From positions 1 through 53,286 of the forward strand of contig CAKZLZ010000022.1 of assembly GCA_937127435.1 (NCBI GenBank): a stretch of DNA of 53,286 bases. Reading direction: 5' to 3'. Position numbers and translations under genes: made by a program. Each line of letters begins with the position of its first letter. Position 1 is the first letter of the stretch. The notes below the pieces were generated by a model. The model was not told where the DNA came from and made no database searches. It saw only the letters and a list, made by a program, of their open reading frames with translations. This document shows positions 17,801 to 25,898 of this stretch, piece by piece. Origin of the DNA: an uncultured Verrucomicrobiota bacterium (GTDB lineage: Bacteria; Verrucomicrobiota; Kiritimatiellia; SS1-B-03-39; UBA6053).

Positions 17801-17966
17801 TGATGAATACATCCATATCTGCGATGCGATACTTGGAAATCTGCTCAGCTACCACCCGGATCATATTTCTTCATTCCGGGATTCGGTGGAGGCGCTGCCC
17901 TTCAAAGCAAAACAAATGGCAAATTACCGGACATTCCAGATCAGGGCTGCGGCCGCGAAGGATTGA
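14862..17966 (+). CDS. Large secreted HEAT-like repeat protein
   Basis: About 1034 residues with an N-terminal signal or membrane segment (QFTGLLFIGLMFLCLFINAE). I chose the ATG at 14862. ATGs at 14871 and 14877 are possible, and the TTG at 14799 is unlikely. Early residues (VSSLLAQLGADTDAERTEAVNLLSNLG) resemble the HEAT-like modules common in planctomycetes and Verrucomicrobiota. Helical pairs of about 35-40 residues continue to the end, with few recognisable motifs. No catalytic residues are evident. It has no obvious operon partner, standing between divergent and unrelated genes. A scaffold role is plausible, but the function is unknown. Confidence 0.7.
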   Translation: MKCMVMKLNGTYNTLPRQFTGLLFIGLMFLCLFINAENPALQGKIDSLLVGDRSVIPALVDNKEEALLLLVARIHPPDADVSSLLAQLGADTDAERTEAVNLLSNLGGAVMGLTMEFKKLHPNDPEIQLRCRQVIDNHVERAKKRDHTAIVQFLITSKVTDPEMLKKFQGSYGVVFMEKTPEIFDQWKEKDLPESFLVFAAQLMQIPELRRPFASWMLGQNNKDRQVINTLRYLLQADFENTFLAFNIRNNYHNQVDRLIWDEFGDQLTDQLIRQRVKRIYDRQDQPPTFDFDPEQPVTPLLAFQLLNLEGRATMESRYSEYFFEKMAPMSIDDLRKQIQTHPLDSHMLRGLAGRYPDLHAELKSLVLGDLEEARLYVHLLEGYSIAVKTFGVEFQEGELDELWLRFFENEKANRGHLISNGARFQISSELLLQHMQQYPEALQKQMSFYNDTFAYLMDADRADIRIQTLKLMQPAYSQQSMRPEYVHKLWNALLKNPEREQAELAAQKIAFLKKMNDDQTPRFLVHQLKREGSALLSKRLATFYRVHPELINPLLETEELTPMGIQFVCLLSEVPGLPETTTLLLQSAQIRALKQKDLSGYTRFALQIAGLNLGSTDPEAFELLLAYVVGRIDFPNLPIWFLDETHRPLLPILKQKMEAEETQRVRLLCIGLMIDPDDPSWQPQIQDILQQRKGPEVATLISSLKTIGREPDLSQLSPERQAELFENGDKALGWEVRSLLKEMQRPENIETAFRQLNPQLGTFLNYRQDNWRLRVQIAQYPASWELLGDGLLQLVENGNEVQRERAADLMTALQLVPETEANRLAELLDSPDTNIRIRNSLLWVVACMGPLAVNASETVLNLHPTDKEGKQRQSFALTAISPDPAIQDLHFENLLNFHRSYPDYKLVRMVGLLRTYDEQKRLDFFQQVLEQAFSAQLSRRGESNVREVIRQVEHLQYPENTLAVYRNLLTSLADPGPQNDEYIHICDAILGNLLSYHPDHISSFRDSVEALPFKAKQMANYRTFQIRAAAAKD

Positions 17967-18058
17967 ACGGAGAATCTAACGGGCAAAGGATCCATGAAAC
18001 AGGACGCGCAAGACCCGTAAATACGTTTGTATATATTCTTGTGTGTTACATCGGAGCT

Positions 18059-18107
18059 GTTACTTTTAACCCATGATTTAAAAAGTAACGCTACCCAAAA
18101 GGGGTAC
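18059..18107. terminator. Two hairpins between the HEAT-like gene and the nuclease gene
   Basis: GTTACTTTT at 18059-18067 pairs with AAAAGTAAC at 18081-18089. A second small stem TACCC/GGGTA closes around AAAAG (about 18093-18106). Either could terminate the upstream transcript or act in cis on the nuclease gene. They lie 37 bases before its start. Confidence 0.4.
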
Positions 18108-18143
18108 GAATTCTCATCTCTCCATTCTTAGACCTAAAGTAAA

Positions 18144-19214
18144 ATGACTCAAAAAACTCTCATTGATTCAGAATACCGAAACTGGCTGAAAGATCTCAAA
18201 CAACGAGCCAGGCAGGCGCAGGTGAAAGCGGCAGTACAGGTAAATTCCACCCTGCTTACTTTTTATTGGGAACTGGGGGCGGATATCGTTGAACGCCAAA
18301 AATTAGCCAAGTGGGGTAGCGGGTTTTTGAAACAACTAAGCACGGATTTGATGGCAGAATTCCCGGATATGAAGGGGTTTTCGAAACGAAATCTTGAACG
18401 GATTCGTATGTGGGTACTCTTTTATTCGGAAGATCTTGTGAATTGCGACACAGGCTGTGTCGCAATTGCGAAACAACCTCTGTCGCAATTGGTGCAAATT
18501 CCCTGGAGCCATAATTTGGTCATCATCTCCAAATGCAAAGATGTCACGGAAGCGCTCTATTACGTCAACAAGACGGTTGAACATAACTGGAGTCGTTCTG
18601 TCCTCACCCACCAAATTGAAAGCGGTTTGTATCAGCGGGAAGGAAGGGCGGTCACCAATTTTGCGGAAACACTTCCTCTTCCGCAACTGGATTTGGTACA
18701 GCAACTCATTAAAGATCCCTACTGTTTCGATTTTTTAACGCTAACCGAAGAAGCCAACGAACGGGATTTAGAAAAGGCACTCACCGATCAGCTCACCAAA
18801 TTTTTATTAGAACTGGGTGCCGGGTTTGCCTATGTGGGACGTCAAAAAGGCTTGCAGGTGGGTAGCCGGGATTTCTTTCTCGACCTGCTGTTTTACCACA
18901 CGAAATTACACTGTTATGTAGTGATCGAACTTAAAACCGGTGAGTTTGAACCGGAATATGCGGGGAAACTTAACTTTTATCTGAAGGCGGTGGATGAACA
19001 GCTTCGCGGAGATCGGGATGAACCGACCATTGGTATTTTGCTTTGTAAATCCCGGGACCGTGTGGTCGTCGAATATGCACTTAGCGATATTCAAAAACCC
19101 ATGGGGGTTTCCGAGTATCAGCTCACCCAGGCCCTACCGGAAAATCTTAAATCAAGTCTGCCTTCCATCGAAGAACTGGAAGCGGAATTTTCGAATTCGC
19201 ACCGGAACCCTTAA
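18144..19214 (+). CDS. YhcG-type PDDEXK nuclease-domain protein (DUF1016)
   Basis: A 356-residue protein. The N-terminal DUF1016 domain is clear (AVQVNSTLLTFYWELGADI, GFSKRNLERIRMWVLFY). The C-terminal PD-(D/E)XK-like nuclease has GSRDFFLDLLFYHTKL and VVIELKTGEFEPEYAGKL, giving the D...ELK pattern, with a final FYLKAVDEQLR. The family is widespread beside mobile and defence loci; its role is not settled. It stands alone here, with divergent or unrelated neighbours. There is a stretch DTGCVAIAKQPL in the middle that looks like a short linker. Confidence 0.85.
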   Translation: MTQKTLIDSEYRNWLKDLKQRARQAQVKAAVQVNSTLLTFYWELGADIVERQKLAKWGSGFLKQLSTDLMAEFPDMKGFSKRNLERIRMWVLFYSEDLVNCDTGCVAIAKQPLSQLVQIPWSHNLVIISKCKDVTEALYYVNKTVEHNWSRSVLTHQIESGLYQREGRAVTNFAETLPLPQLDLVQQLIKDPYCFDFLTLTEEANERDLEKALTDQLTKFLLELGAGFAYVGRQKGLQVGSRDFFLDLLFYHTKLHCYVVIELKTGEFEPEYAGKLNFYLKAVDEQLRGDRDEPTIGILLCKSRDRVVVEYALSDIQKPMGVSEYQLTQALPENLKSSLPSIEELEAEFSNSHRNP

Positions 19215-19259
19215 GCCTGTCCGCTCCACCCCCTGACCTTCTACGGACAGGGAAATCTA

Positions 19260-20324
19260 TCAGTCGTCCAACGAAAGTTCCGCTGCTTCAATTTGTCCGG
19301 TGACCGCTTCGTTGAGGTAGGTGGCCAGCAGATCGATCGCCGCTTGCACATCTTTTTTGTATACCAACTCGTTTACGGTGTGAATGTAACGGGTGGGAAT
19401 GCTGAGGGTGATGCCGGCACAGCCTGCGCCGGAACGCTGCAAGGCCCCGCCATCCGTTCCTCCACGGGGCAAAATTTCCATCTGATGCGGAATGTCATGC
19501 GTTTGGGCGATATTGCGCATCTGTTTGACCAAACGTGGATGACTGATAATCGATCCGTCCATGATTTTGATCCCTACCCCGTCACCGAGTTGGGTGACAT
19601 TGGCCTCGGGACTTCCCCCGGGATAATCCGCCGCAATGGTGGTATCCAAAGCAATGCCCACTTCGGGCTGCACCTGGAAGGCCGCGGTGGTCGCTCCCCG
19701 CAAACCAATTTCTTCCTGGGTGGTGGCAACCGCCACAATGGTGAACTGACATTTTTCCATTTTGCGCAGGGCTTCGATCATCACGAACACCCCTACCCGG
19801 TTGTCCAAACTCTTGGCCGCAAATCCCTGACCGCATTCGCTGAATCCACGATCCAGGGTCACCATCCCGCCAATCTCAAATTTCTTTTTCACCTCTTCCA
19901 GTTCCATGCCGGTATCCACAAAAAACAAATCCAGCTGCGGACCGTCCGTGTCCGGTTTGGTCATGAGATGCGTGGGTTTGGTCGCGTAGCACAATACACC
20001 CGGAACCGCCGTACCGTCGATCTGATTGACCAGCACCCGCTGGGCAAACAGTTGACGCGGGTCAAATCCGCCCAGGGGCTGCAAACGCAAAAAGCCTTTG
20101 TCGTCGATATGCTTGATGATGAACCCAATCTCGTCCATGTGGGCCGCAATCATGATTTTGGCGTCACTGCCTCCGGGAAAGGTGGCGTACAAATTGCCCA
20201 TGGGATCCACCCGCATTTCATCGGTGAGATGATTCAATTCCCGACGCACGATCCGGCGGATATTTTCTTCCTGTCCGGGCACACCCCGGGCTTCACACAA
20301 TTCTTTTAATAATGCAGTGTTCAT
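19260..20324 (-). CDS. M42-family aminopeptidase
   Basis: A cytoplasmic, metal-dependent aminopeptidase related to FrvX/YsdC, 354 residues. The dinuclear-metal and catalytic residues are visible: AAHMDEIG (His and Asp near residue 62), KSLDNRVG, TTQEEIGLRGA (catalytic glutamate), ALDTTIAADYPGG and PTRYIHTVNE. I chose the ATG at 20324 with GGAG eleven bases upstream. An in-frame ATG at 20357 lies in a palindromic repeat. It lies downstream of hisB-hisH and may be co-transcribed, although a palindrome intervenes. The peptide substrate is unknown. Confidence 0.9.
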   Translation of the reverse strand: MNTALLKELCEARGVPGQEENIRRIVRRELNHLTDEMRVDPMGNLYATFPGGSDAKIMIAAHMDEIGFIIKHIDDKGFLRLQPLGGFDPRQLFAQRVLVNQIDGTAVPGVLCYATKPTHLMTKPDTDGPQLDLFFVDTGMELEEVKKKFEIGGMVTLDRGFSECGQGFAAKSLDNRVGVFVMIEALRKMEKCQFTIVAVATTQEEIGLRGATTAAFQVQPEVGIALDTTIAADYPGGSPEANVTQLGDGVGIKIMDGSIISHPRLVKQMRNIAQTHDIPHQMEILPRGGTDGGALQRSGAGCAGITLSIPTRYIHTVNELVYKKDVQAAIDLLATYLNEAVTGQIEAAELSLDD

Positions 20325-20348
20325 AATAGCAGTGGCTCCTTCGGAGAT

Positions 20349-20368
20349 CACAGACAAGAATGTCTGTG
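20349..20368. repeat. Palindromic repeat CACAGACA family, copy 3
   Basis: CACAGACAAGAATGTCTGTG has the same 8-bp arms as the copies at 9150 and 9225, with AGAA in place of TTCC in the loop (in opposite orientation, TTCT). It sits between hisH and the M42 gene. Confidence 0.75.
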
Positions 20369-20389
20369 TTACGACGCAGGCGGGAATGC

Positions 20390-21001
20390 CTAGGTTACGG
20401 TTTCAGAAAAATGTTTTAACAGCTTCAGGCCGTCGGCCTGACTTTTTTCGGGATGAAATTGTACGGCGTGGCAGTTTCCGAACGAAACCGCGCTGACATA
20501 TTCCAATCCGTAGGTTGTGGTGCCCGCCACCCAGTCGGCGTTCACCATCGGCACATAGTAACTGTGCACAAAATAAAAATGTTTTTCATCCAAGTCGGTC
20601 GGAAAATAGTTTTGTTTTTCGTCCCACTTACAACGGTTCCACCCCATCTGCGGCACTTTTAATTCTGCGGAGGGCGGAAACTTTTTCACGGTGCCCGGCA
20701 ATACTCCCAAGCCTTCACTGCCCGGACTTTCTTCGCTGTCTTCAAACAGCACTTGCAAGCCCATGCAGATCCCGAAAAAGGGTTTGTCAGCTTTGATCCA
20801 GGCCCGCAGGGGCTCCACCCAGCCCTGATCCTGCAAATGGTTCATGCAATCGCGGAACGCGCCCTGACCGGGCATCAGCACACCATCCACCCCTTCCATT
20901 TCGGAAGGAGCGTTTAACAAGCGGGCAGGAATCTCCAAAGCCGCGCACGCATTCTGCACACTGCCGAGATTACCCATTCCATAATCGAGAATACCGATCA
21001 T
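20390..21001 (-). CDS. hisH: Imidazole glycerol phosphate synthase, glutamine amidotransferase subunit
   Basis: HisH releases ammonia from glutamine for HisF in histidine and AICAR synthesis. It starts MIGILDYGMGNLGSV. The class-I nucleophile is in FFGICMGLQVLFE (Cys near 79), and the His/Glu pair is in AVQFHPEKSQ. At 203 residues it has normal length. It overlaps hisB by four bases (ATGA), so the two are translationally coupled. HisF is not in the window. Confidence 0.95.
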   Translation of the reverse strand: MIGILDYGMGNLGSVQNACAALEIPARLLNAPSEMEGVDGVLMPGQGAFRDCMNHLQDQGWVEPLRAWIKADKPFFGICMGLQVLFEDSEESPGSEGLGVLPGTVKKFPPSAELKVPQMGWNRCKWDEKQNYFPTDLDEKHFYFVHSYYVPMVNADWVAGTTTYGLEYVSAVSFGNCHAVQFHPEKSQADGLKLLKHFSETVT

Positions 21002-21591
21002 ATCAGGTCTTTGCTGGAGGGAAGAATCCCCTCAATCCGCGGATCCAATTGTTTGGCCATATCCAGAGAACGGGCCACGCCTTTGAACACCGCTTCCTGG
21101 GCGTGATGCACATCGCGTCCGTACAACTGGGCGATGTGAAGGTTCATTTTGGACATGGTGGAAAAGGCCCGCCAGAATTCTTCCATATTTTGCAGGTCGA
21201 AATCTTTAATGTGGGTGCCGGGATGTGCAATGTCGTAGACCAGATAAGGGCGTCCACCCATATCCAGAGCCACCCGGGCCATGGCTTCATCCATCGGCAA
21301 CAGGAAAAATCCGTAGCGCTTGATGCCACGACGGTCACCCAGGGCTTCATTCAGGGCTTCCCCCAACACAATGCCCACATCTTCCACGGTGTGATGATCA
21401 TCCACTTGCAAATCGCCGGTGGCCTGTACACTCAGATCAATCAACGCATGTTTGGTCAACAGTTCCAACATGTGGTCAAAAAAGCCCACCCCGGTGGAAA
21501 TATCGGCGACGCCGGTTCCATCCAGATTCAGGGTTAATTTAATTTGGGTTTCGCGGGTATTCCGCTCTCGGGTAACGATTCTTGGGTTCAT
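20998..21591 (-). CDS. hisB: Imidazoleglycerol-phosphate dehydratase
   Basis: The sixth step of histidine biosynthesis. At 197 residues it is the monofunctional form without the phosphatase domain. Metal-binding histidine motifs are present: VDDHHTVEDVGIVLGEAL and YGRDVHHAQEAVFKG, together with GFFDHMLELLTKHA and DMGGRPYLVYD. It overlaps hisH and is the first gene of the operon. A run of 400 non-coding bases precedes it. Confidence 0.95.
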   Translation of the reverse strand: MNPRIVTRERNTRETQIKLTLNLDGTGVADISTGVGFFDHMLELLTKHALIDLSVQATGDLQVDDHHTVEDVGIVLGEALNEALGDRRGIKRYGFFLLPMDEAMARVALDMGGRPYLVYDIAHPGTHIKDFDLQNMEEFWRAFSTMSKMNLHIAQLYGRDVHHAQEAVFKGVARSLDMAKQLDPRIEGILPSSKDLI

Positions 21592-21733
21592 GCGTTCCTT
21601 ATGTCCAAGCCAACGCCCGATACCAAGTAAAAAATATGGGGAACCACGAATGAGGAGCTCTAGGGAAACATATTTTGCAAATCAATGAATCCTACCCTTT
21701 TAAGGGGAAAGCCTGAAGGGCTTTTTTAACGTA

Positions 21734-21919
21734 GTCCCGCCGAAGGCGGGATTGAGCTGGCGAAACCCTGTGCGCATCCCAACAAATAGCAAAACGCGAA
21801 GGCGTTTCTTACCTGCGAAATCACGCTACAACAGGTCAGGTGAGAAATCCCTTCAGGATTTTCTAAATAGGTGGGTATTTCCGAGGGTTTCGCAAGCTCA
21901 ATCCCGCCTTCGGCGGGAC
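21734..21919. repeat. 186-bp element with 35-bp inverted ends
   Basis: The first 35 bases (21734-21768) and the last 35 (21885-21919) are reverse complements with one mismatch. Each arm begins or ends with the hairpin GTCCCGCCGAAGGCGGGAT. The interior contains further small inverted repeats (GGCGTTTC, CAGGATTTTC) and no open frame of note. It looks like a miniature inverted-repeat element or a long attenuator in the gap between hisB and a PEP-CTERM gene. The rest of 21592-21992 shows nothing else. Confidence 0.75.
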
Positions 21920-21992
21920 CCGTCCCTTTCAGGGACCTGGGGATTCCATTCCGAACCGTTTAGTGTCAATTACTTAGATTGACCCCCGCCCC

Positions 21993-24900
21993 TCAGACCT
22001 TTCTTCGGCGGCGGGTGATCATCACACAGGTGGTCAGAGCGCCAATGAACAGGGCCAAGCTGGAGAGTTCGGGAATCACAGTAACACTGAGATCGCCGCT
22101 GGCCTGGCTGAAGGTATAAGCGAGGGACGCGGTCTGACCCGTCCACTCATTGCTGGAAAGGCTCAAGTCCGTTCCGTAGACCGAGACAGAGGCAAAGTCG
22201 CCCGTGAAGGTGCCGGCGTTAAACAGGTCGTACGTATTACCACCCACCAATTCATAGGAACTAAAGGGAACAATGTTCAGCGTGCCCCCCAGGGTGAGGG
22301 TGCCGGAAACATTGAACTGGTCAAAGTCGGTGCCCGCAACTCCGCCGGAACCGGCGATTTCCATTTCGGTGGTCAGCGCGCCGGTGAATTCCTGATCCCC
22401 CGTGACGTTCATGACCCCGGGGCTGTTGCCGGGAGCCAGGGTGCCGTAAATGGTGACATTGCTCAAATTGCCACTGCCACTGAGCCGCCCGAAAACTGTA
22501 AGCCCGGTGGCATCGCCGTTTATCGATCCATCGGTTCCGAGGCTGACATCCCCTTGAATAGACCCGTTGCCATCTAGACCCGCGGTGGCACTAAGGGTGA
22601 GGGCTGAGTTGGTGGATTCCACGTTGAGGGTCCCGCCGTCGAGGGTGGTGGCCGTCTGCAGGGCACTGGCCCCGGTTAGACGAACCTCCATCCCACTGGA
22701 GATGGCTGCAAGATTGCTCGCATTGCCACTTAGAGTGAAAGAACCACTCGTAAGCGTCAAATTAGCTGCATCAAAATCGCCATCCACAAAGAGGGAACCT
22801 CCATTTACGGTGACGCTCCCCGGCAATGCTGCAGCGCTGGCGGCAATAAGAGTGCCGGCAGAGATAGTCGTACCGCCCGTGTAGGTATTGGTGCCGGAAA
22901 GCGTGGTGATACCGGTGCCGATGTGGTAGACCGCCGTGGAACCGGTGATGGTGACGGCAGTGCCGGAGTCGGTGCCATCGGTAGTGAAGTAGTAATCGGA
23001 GCCAGTATGGTTAAAATTGAGGGTAGCAGTGCCGTCGCCACCGATAACGCTTTCAGAATTGAGGATGCCGGGGGTGGTGGCGCCGGTAATGTTCAAAATG
23101 CCGGTGCCACTAGTATTTGAAGCCAACGTGGTGTCACCATCCCCGGAGTCTACATTGACGGTACCCCCTTCATGGATGGTGAGGGAACCGTCACCGTTGA
23201 GCCCAACGGTGACCCAGGCCGCATTGTCCCAGGTGCCAGAGATGTCGGCGGAACTACTGGTGCCAGAGTCACGACCAATGACACCAATTGAATTGCTCAC
23301 GGAGCCTCCATTCTGGATAGTGAGGGATCCCTCGCCTTTGTAACCGACGTAGAGTAAACTGGAGTTGGTCCAAGTGCCGGAAATATCAGCAGAAGCGGTG
23401 CTCCCCGGGTTGTAGCCGATGTATCCTGTTCGATTATTTACCAAACCGTCTTCTCGGATGATGAGAGTGCCGGTGCCGTAATTACCGAGCCAGAGATGGT
23501 TTGAGTTGGTCCAGGTGCCGGAAATGTCGGCGGAGCCAATGGCCAAACTACTACTACCGATGATTCCCGTTGAATTATTCACGGATCCACCCTCCCGGAC
23601 GGTGAGAGTACCATTGCCGCTTCCACCAACATATAGAGTGCTTGAATTAGTCCAGGTACCGGCGATATCAGCGGAACCGGTGTTTCCTGTGACATTTGCG
23701 ATGTAGCCCCTGTCATTGCTCACGGAACTACCTGCAGCGATCGTGAGGGCGGCGGTGCCACCGGTAATGTTGGAAACGATCAAATTTCCTCCAGAATGAT
23801 CGATCGAGCCGATTGAGGAAACTTCGAGGGTGCCGTCGGAGACTATGGTTCCGTCGAGGTAGGTGTTGGCACCGTCGAGGGTGACCGTGCCGGAGCCGGA
23901 TTTAGTAAGGGAACCAGTGCCTACTATGATACCGGATAATGTTTGGGTACTGTTACCTGAACCGACGGTGAGTGTGCCGGATGTGTCAATTGTGCCGGAG
24001 GTGAAAGTGAGGTTGGAGGCATCCCAATCGCCGACGGAAAGGGAGCCGCCGTTTTGGATGGTGATATTGCCGGCATCAATATTACCAGAGGGCGACCACG
24101 TGCCGCCATCGAGAATCACGGTTTGGCCCGCACTGGTGCTATCGAGATGGGTGAGAGCTCCCGAGGTGGAAAGCGTTCCGGAGGTGAAAGTGAGGTTGCT
24201 TCCGGAGTAGTCGAAGGCCGCGGTCTGCAAAATGCCTCCGTCGAGGGTGGTCGCATCCCCGAAGGAACCGCCGCCAGAGATGTCGACAATCTGACCGCTT
24301 ACTAATGTGGGAAGGTTCGTGAGTACTCCCGAAGCGAAAAGCGTTCCGGAGGTGAAAGTGAGGTTGGAGGCATCCAAGTTGCCGACGGAAAGGGAGCCAC
24401 TGTTTTGGATAGTGGTATTGCCAGCATCAATGTTACCAAAGGGCGACCACGTTCCACCATCCAGAATAACCGTCTGATCGGAAGAGCTAAGAGTGTCGAG
24501 GTTGGTTAAGGAACCAGTGGTAGCCAGGGTTCCCTTCGTGAAGATTAAATTATTCATATCGAAGGAACCCGTTTTCAAGCTTCCTCCGTTCAAGGAAGTC
24601 ATATCGCCGAAGGATCCACCGTCAAGAATGACAATCTGATCGGAAGACGAAAAATTAGAAAGATTGGTTAAGGCCCCTGTAGTAGTCAGGGTTCCCTTCA
24701 TGAAGGTTAGGTTGCTCATATCGAAAGAACCCGTTTGTAAATTTCCGCCGTTCAAAGTAGTCGCATTGCCGAAGGAACCACCATCAAGTACAACAGTCTG
24801 ATCGGAAGATGAGAAATTGGAGAGGTGGGTTAAGACCCCTGTAGTGGTGAGGCTCCCCTTCGTGAACGTCAGGTTCGTCGCATTGTAATCTCCCATGTTC

Positions 24901-25730
24901 ACCTCTCCGTTGTTTTGCAATGTAAGAGCCCCCCCGTCGACGTTTCCGCTAGGCGACCACGTACCGCCGTCCAGAATAACCTTTTGGCCTGAACTTAGGG
25001 TTTCTAATCCCGAAAGTATTCCCTGAGCTACCAACGACCCGCCGGATGAGAAAGTGAAACTATCAAGATCCCCAATAGCCCAGGTGCCCCGTGATTCCAA
25101 AGTACCACCGTCGCCGATGGTATATTTCTTGGTTCCTTGACTACTTCCTGTACCCGCGAGACTATAGGTGGCGCCATCTTTCACCGTGATGTCCAACGAA
25201 GCTGAAGAATTTCCATTTGCGTCAGCTTGATCGCTCCGAACGTAAGTATCAGTGTCCTCTATGCTTACGGTCAATGCACTTTCTGACCTGAATCTCCGGA
25301 TATCCACACTACTTCCGGATGAGATATAGACAAGAGAAGTTCCGAAATATGAAACGATTTCGCCATTGCTTCGGCCCAAATTAACTAAGGATTCTGAAAC
25401 ATATAGCCTGGCATATATTCCCGGCACTTTCGAAGCAGAAAGGAGTATATCCTTATTGTTAGCGATATATTCACTTCCATTTAAAATGGACAGCTTTGTA
25501 TCCCACGAAACACCATTTATTTTAATATCGTTGTTATACTCCACATCATATGCGACATATGCACCAAAGGTAAAAGTTCCATCCCTGAGATCAGGGAAAT
25601 AATCCAAAACATACTGGTTGTCTTTGTAAATTTTTACGTTTCCCGCGTGGACACAGAACGTAAAGAGAGCAAGCGAGGCGGAGAAACCGAGCTTGAGCTT
25701 GAGAAGAAAGGAACAGGTGAGATTTTTCAT
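21993..25730 (-). CDS. Giant modular PEP-CTERM/autotransporter-repeat surface protein 1
   Basis: A 1245-residue exported protein with a signal peptide ending near FCVHAG. Near residues 240-590 it has alternating modules of about 53 and 62 residues built on ILDGGTWSPSGNIDAGN or LDGGSFGDATTLNGG. A block of five SADISGTWTNSS-type units follows, matching T5SS/PEP-CTERM-associated repeats. Then come autotransporter-associated strand repeats (LSGTNTYTGGTTISAGTL) and a conserved C-terminal part. The sorting tail reads IPELSS rather than PEP, then a hydrophobic stretch and RRRRKV. The protein is probably a fibrous surface adhesin or matrix component. It is a paralogue of the next two genes and has its own promoter. 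Confidence 0.85.
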   Translation of the reverse strand: MKNLTCSFLLKLKLGFSASLALFTFCVHAGNVKIYKDNQYVLDYFPDLRDGTFTFGAYVAYDVEYNNDIKINGVSWDTKLSILNGSEYIANNKDILLSASKVPGIYARLYVSESLVNLGRSNGEIVSYFGTSLVYISSGSSVDIRRFRSESALTVSIEDTDTYVRSDQADANGNSSASLDITVKDGATYSLAGTGSSQGTKKYTIGDGGTLESRGTWAIGDLDSFTFSSGGSLVAQGILSGLETLSSGQKVILDGGTWSPSGNVDGGALTLQNNGEVNMGDYNATNLTFTKGSLTTTGVLTHLSNFSSSDQTVVLDGGSFGNATTLNGGNLQTGSFDMSNLTFMKGTLTTTGALTNLSNFSSSDQIVILDGGSFGDMTSLNGGSLKTGSFDMNNLIFTKGTLATTGSLTNLDTLSSSDQTVILDGGTWSPFGNIDAGNTTIQNSGSLSVGNLDASNLTFTSGTLFASGVLTNLPTLVSGQIVDISGGGSFGDATTLDGGILQTAAFDYSGSNLTFTSGTLSTSGALTHLDSTSAGQTVILDGGTWSPSGNIDAGNITIQNGGSLSVGDWDASNLTFTSGTIDTSGTLTVGSGNSTQTLSGIIVGTGSLTKSGSGTVTLDGANTYLDGTIVSDGTLEVSSIGSIDHSGGNLIVSNITGGTAALTIAAGSSVSNDRGYIANVTGNTGSADIAGTWTNSSTLYVGGSGNGTLTVREGGSVNNSTGIIGSSSLAIGSADISGTWTNSNHLWLGNYGTGTLIIREDGLVNNRTGYIGYNPGSTASADISGTWTNSSLLYVGYKGEGSLTIQNGGSVSNSIGVIGRDSGTSSSADISGTWDNAAWVTVGLNGDGSLTIHEGGTVNVDSGDGDTTLASNTSGTGILNITGATTPGILNSESVIGGDGTATLNFNHTGSDYYFTTDGTDSGTAVTITGSTAVYHIGTGITTLSGTNTYTGGTTISAGTLIAASAAALPGSVTVNGGSLFVDGDFDAANLTLTSGSFTLSGNASNLAAISSGMEVRLTGASALQTATTLDGGTLNVESTNSALTLSATAGLDGNGSIQGDVSLGTDGSINGDATGLTVFGRLSGSGNLSNVTIYGTLAPGNSPGVMNVTGDQEFTGALTTEMEIAGSGGVAGTDFDQFNVSGTLTLGGTLNIVPFSSYELVGGNTYDLFNAGTFTGDFASVSVYGTDLSLSSNEWTGQTASLAYTFSQASGDLSVTVIPELSSLALFIGALTTCVMITRRRRKV

Positions 25731-25800
25731 GATAAGGATCTTTTATCTGTAGAACGACTTTGGAAATGTTTTACCTATATCTGGCAACAGGAGGTATCGG

Positions 25801-25893
25801 ACCAGCTTTTTTCGACGAACGGTCGTTTTTTGTCGACGAACGACCTCAAAAGGCACATTTTGTCCATTTTGTAAGTCACTCGTCGAACGGGAA
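25801..25893 (-). promoter_or_regulatory. CGTTCGTCGA motif array upstream of PEP-CTERM gene 1
   Basis: On the minus strand CGTTCGTCGA occurs twice with a 21-base period (plus-strand TCGACGAACG at 25812-25821 and 25833-25842), each followed by a run of A. A divergent third copy CGTTCGACGA lies near 25880-25889. About 110 bases here align with the region upstream of the 30089 gene, including CGGACCAGCTTTTTTCGACG and GGCACATTT. This conserved block probably binds a regulator. Confidence 0.75.
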
Positions 25894-25898
25894 ATGGG

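Noticed and set aside
18144..19214. YhcG-type gene as part of a defence island
   Set aside because: No restriction, toxin-antitoxin or other defence genes are next to it, so the idea is not supported beyond the family's general habit.
22567..24305. Plus-strand open frames across the giant PEP-CTERM gene
   Set aside because: They are antisense shadows of the repeat codons and show no domain or codon signal. The minus-strand frame is continuous with signal and sorting motifs.
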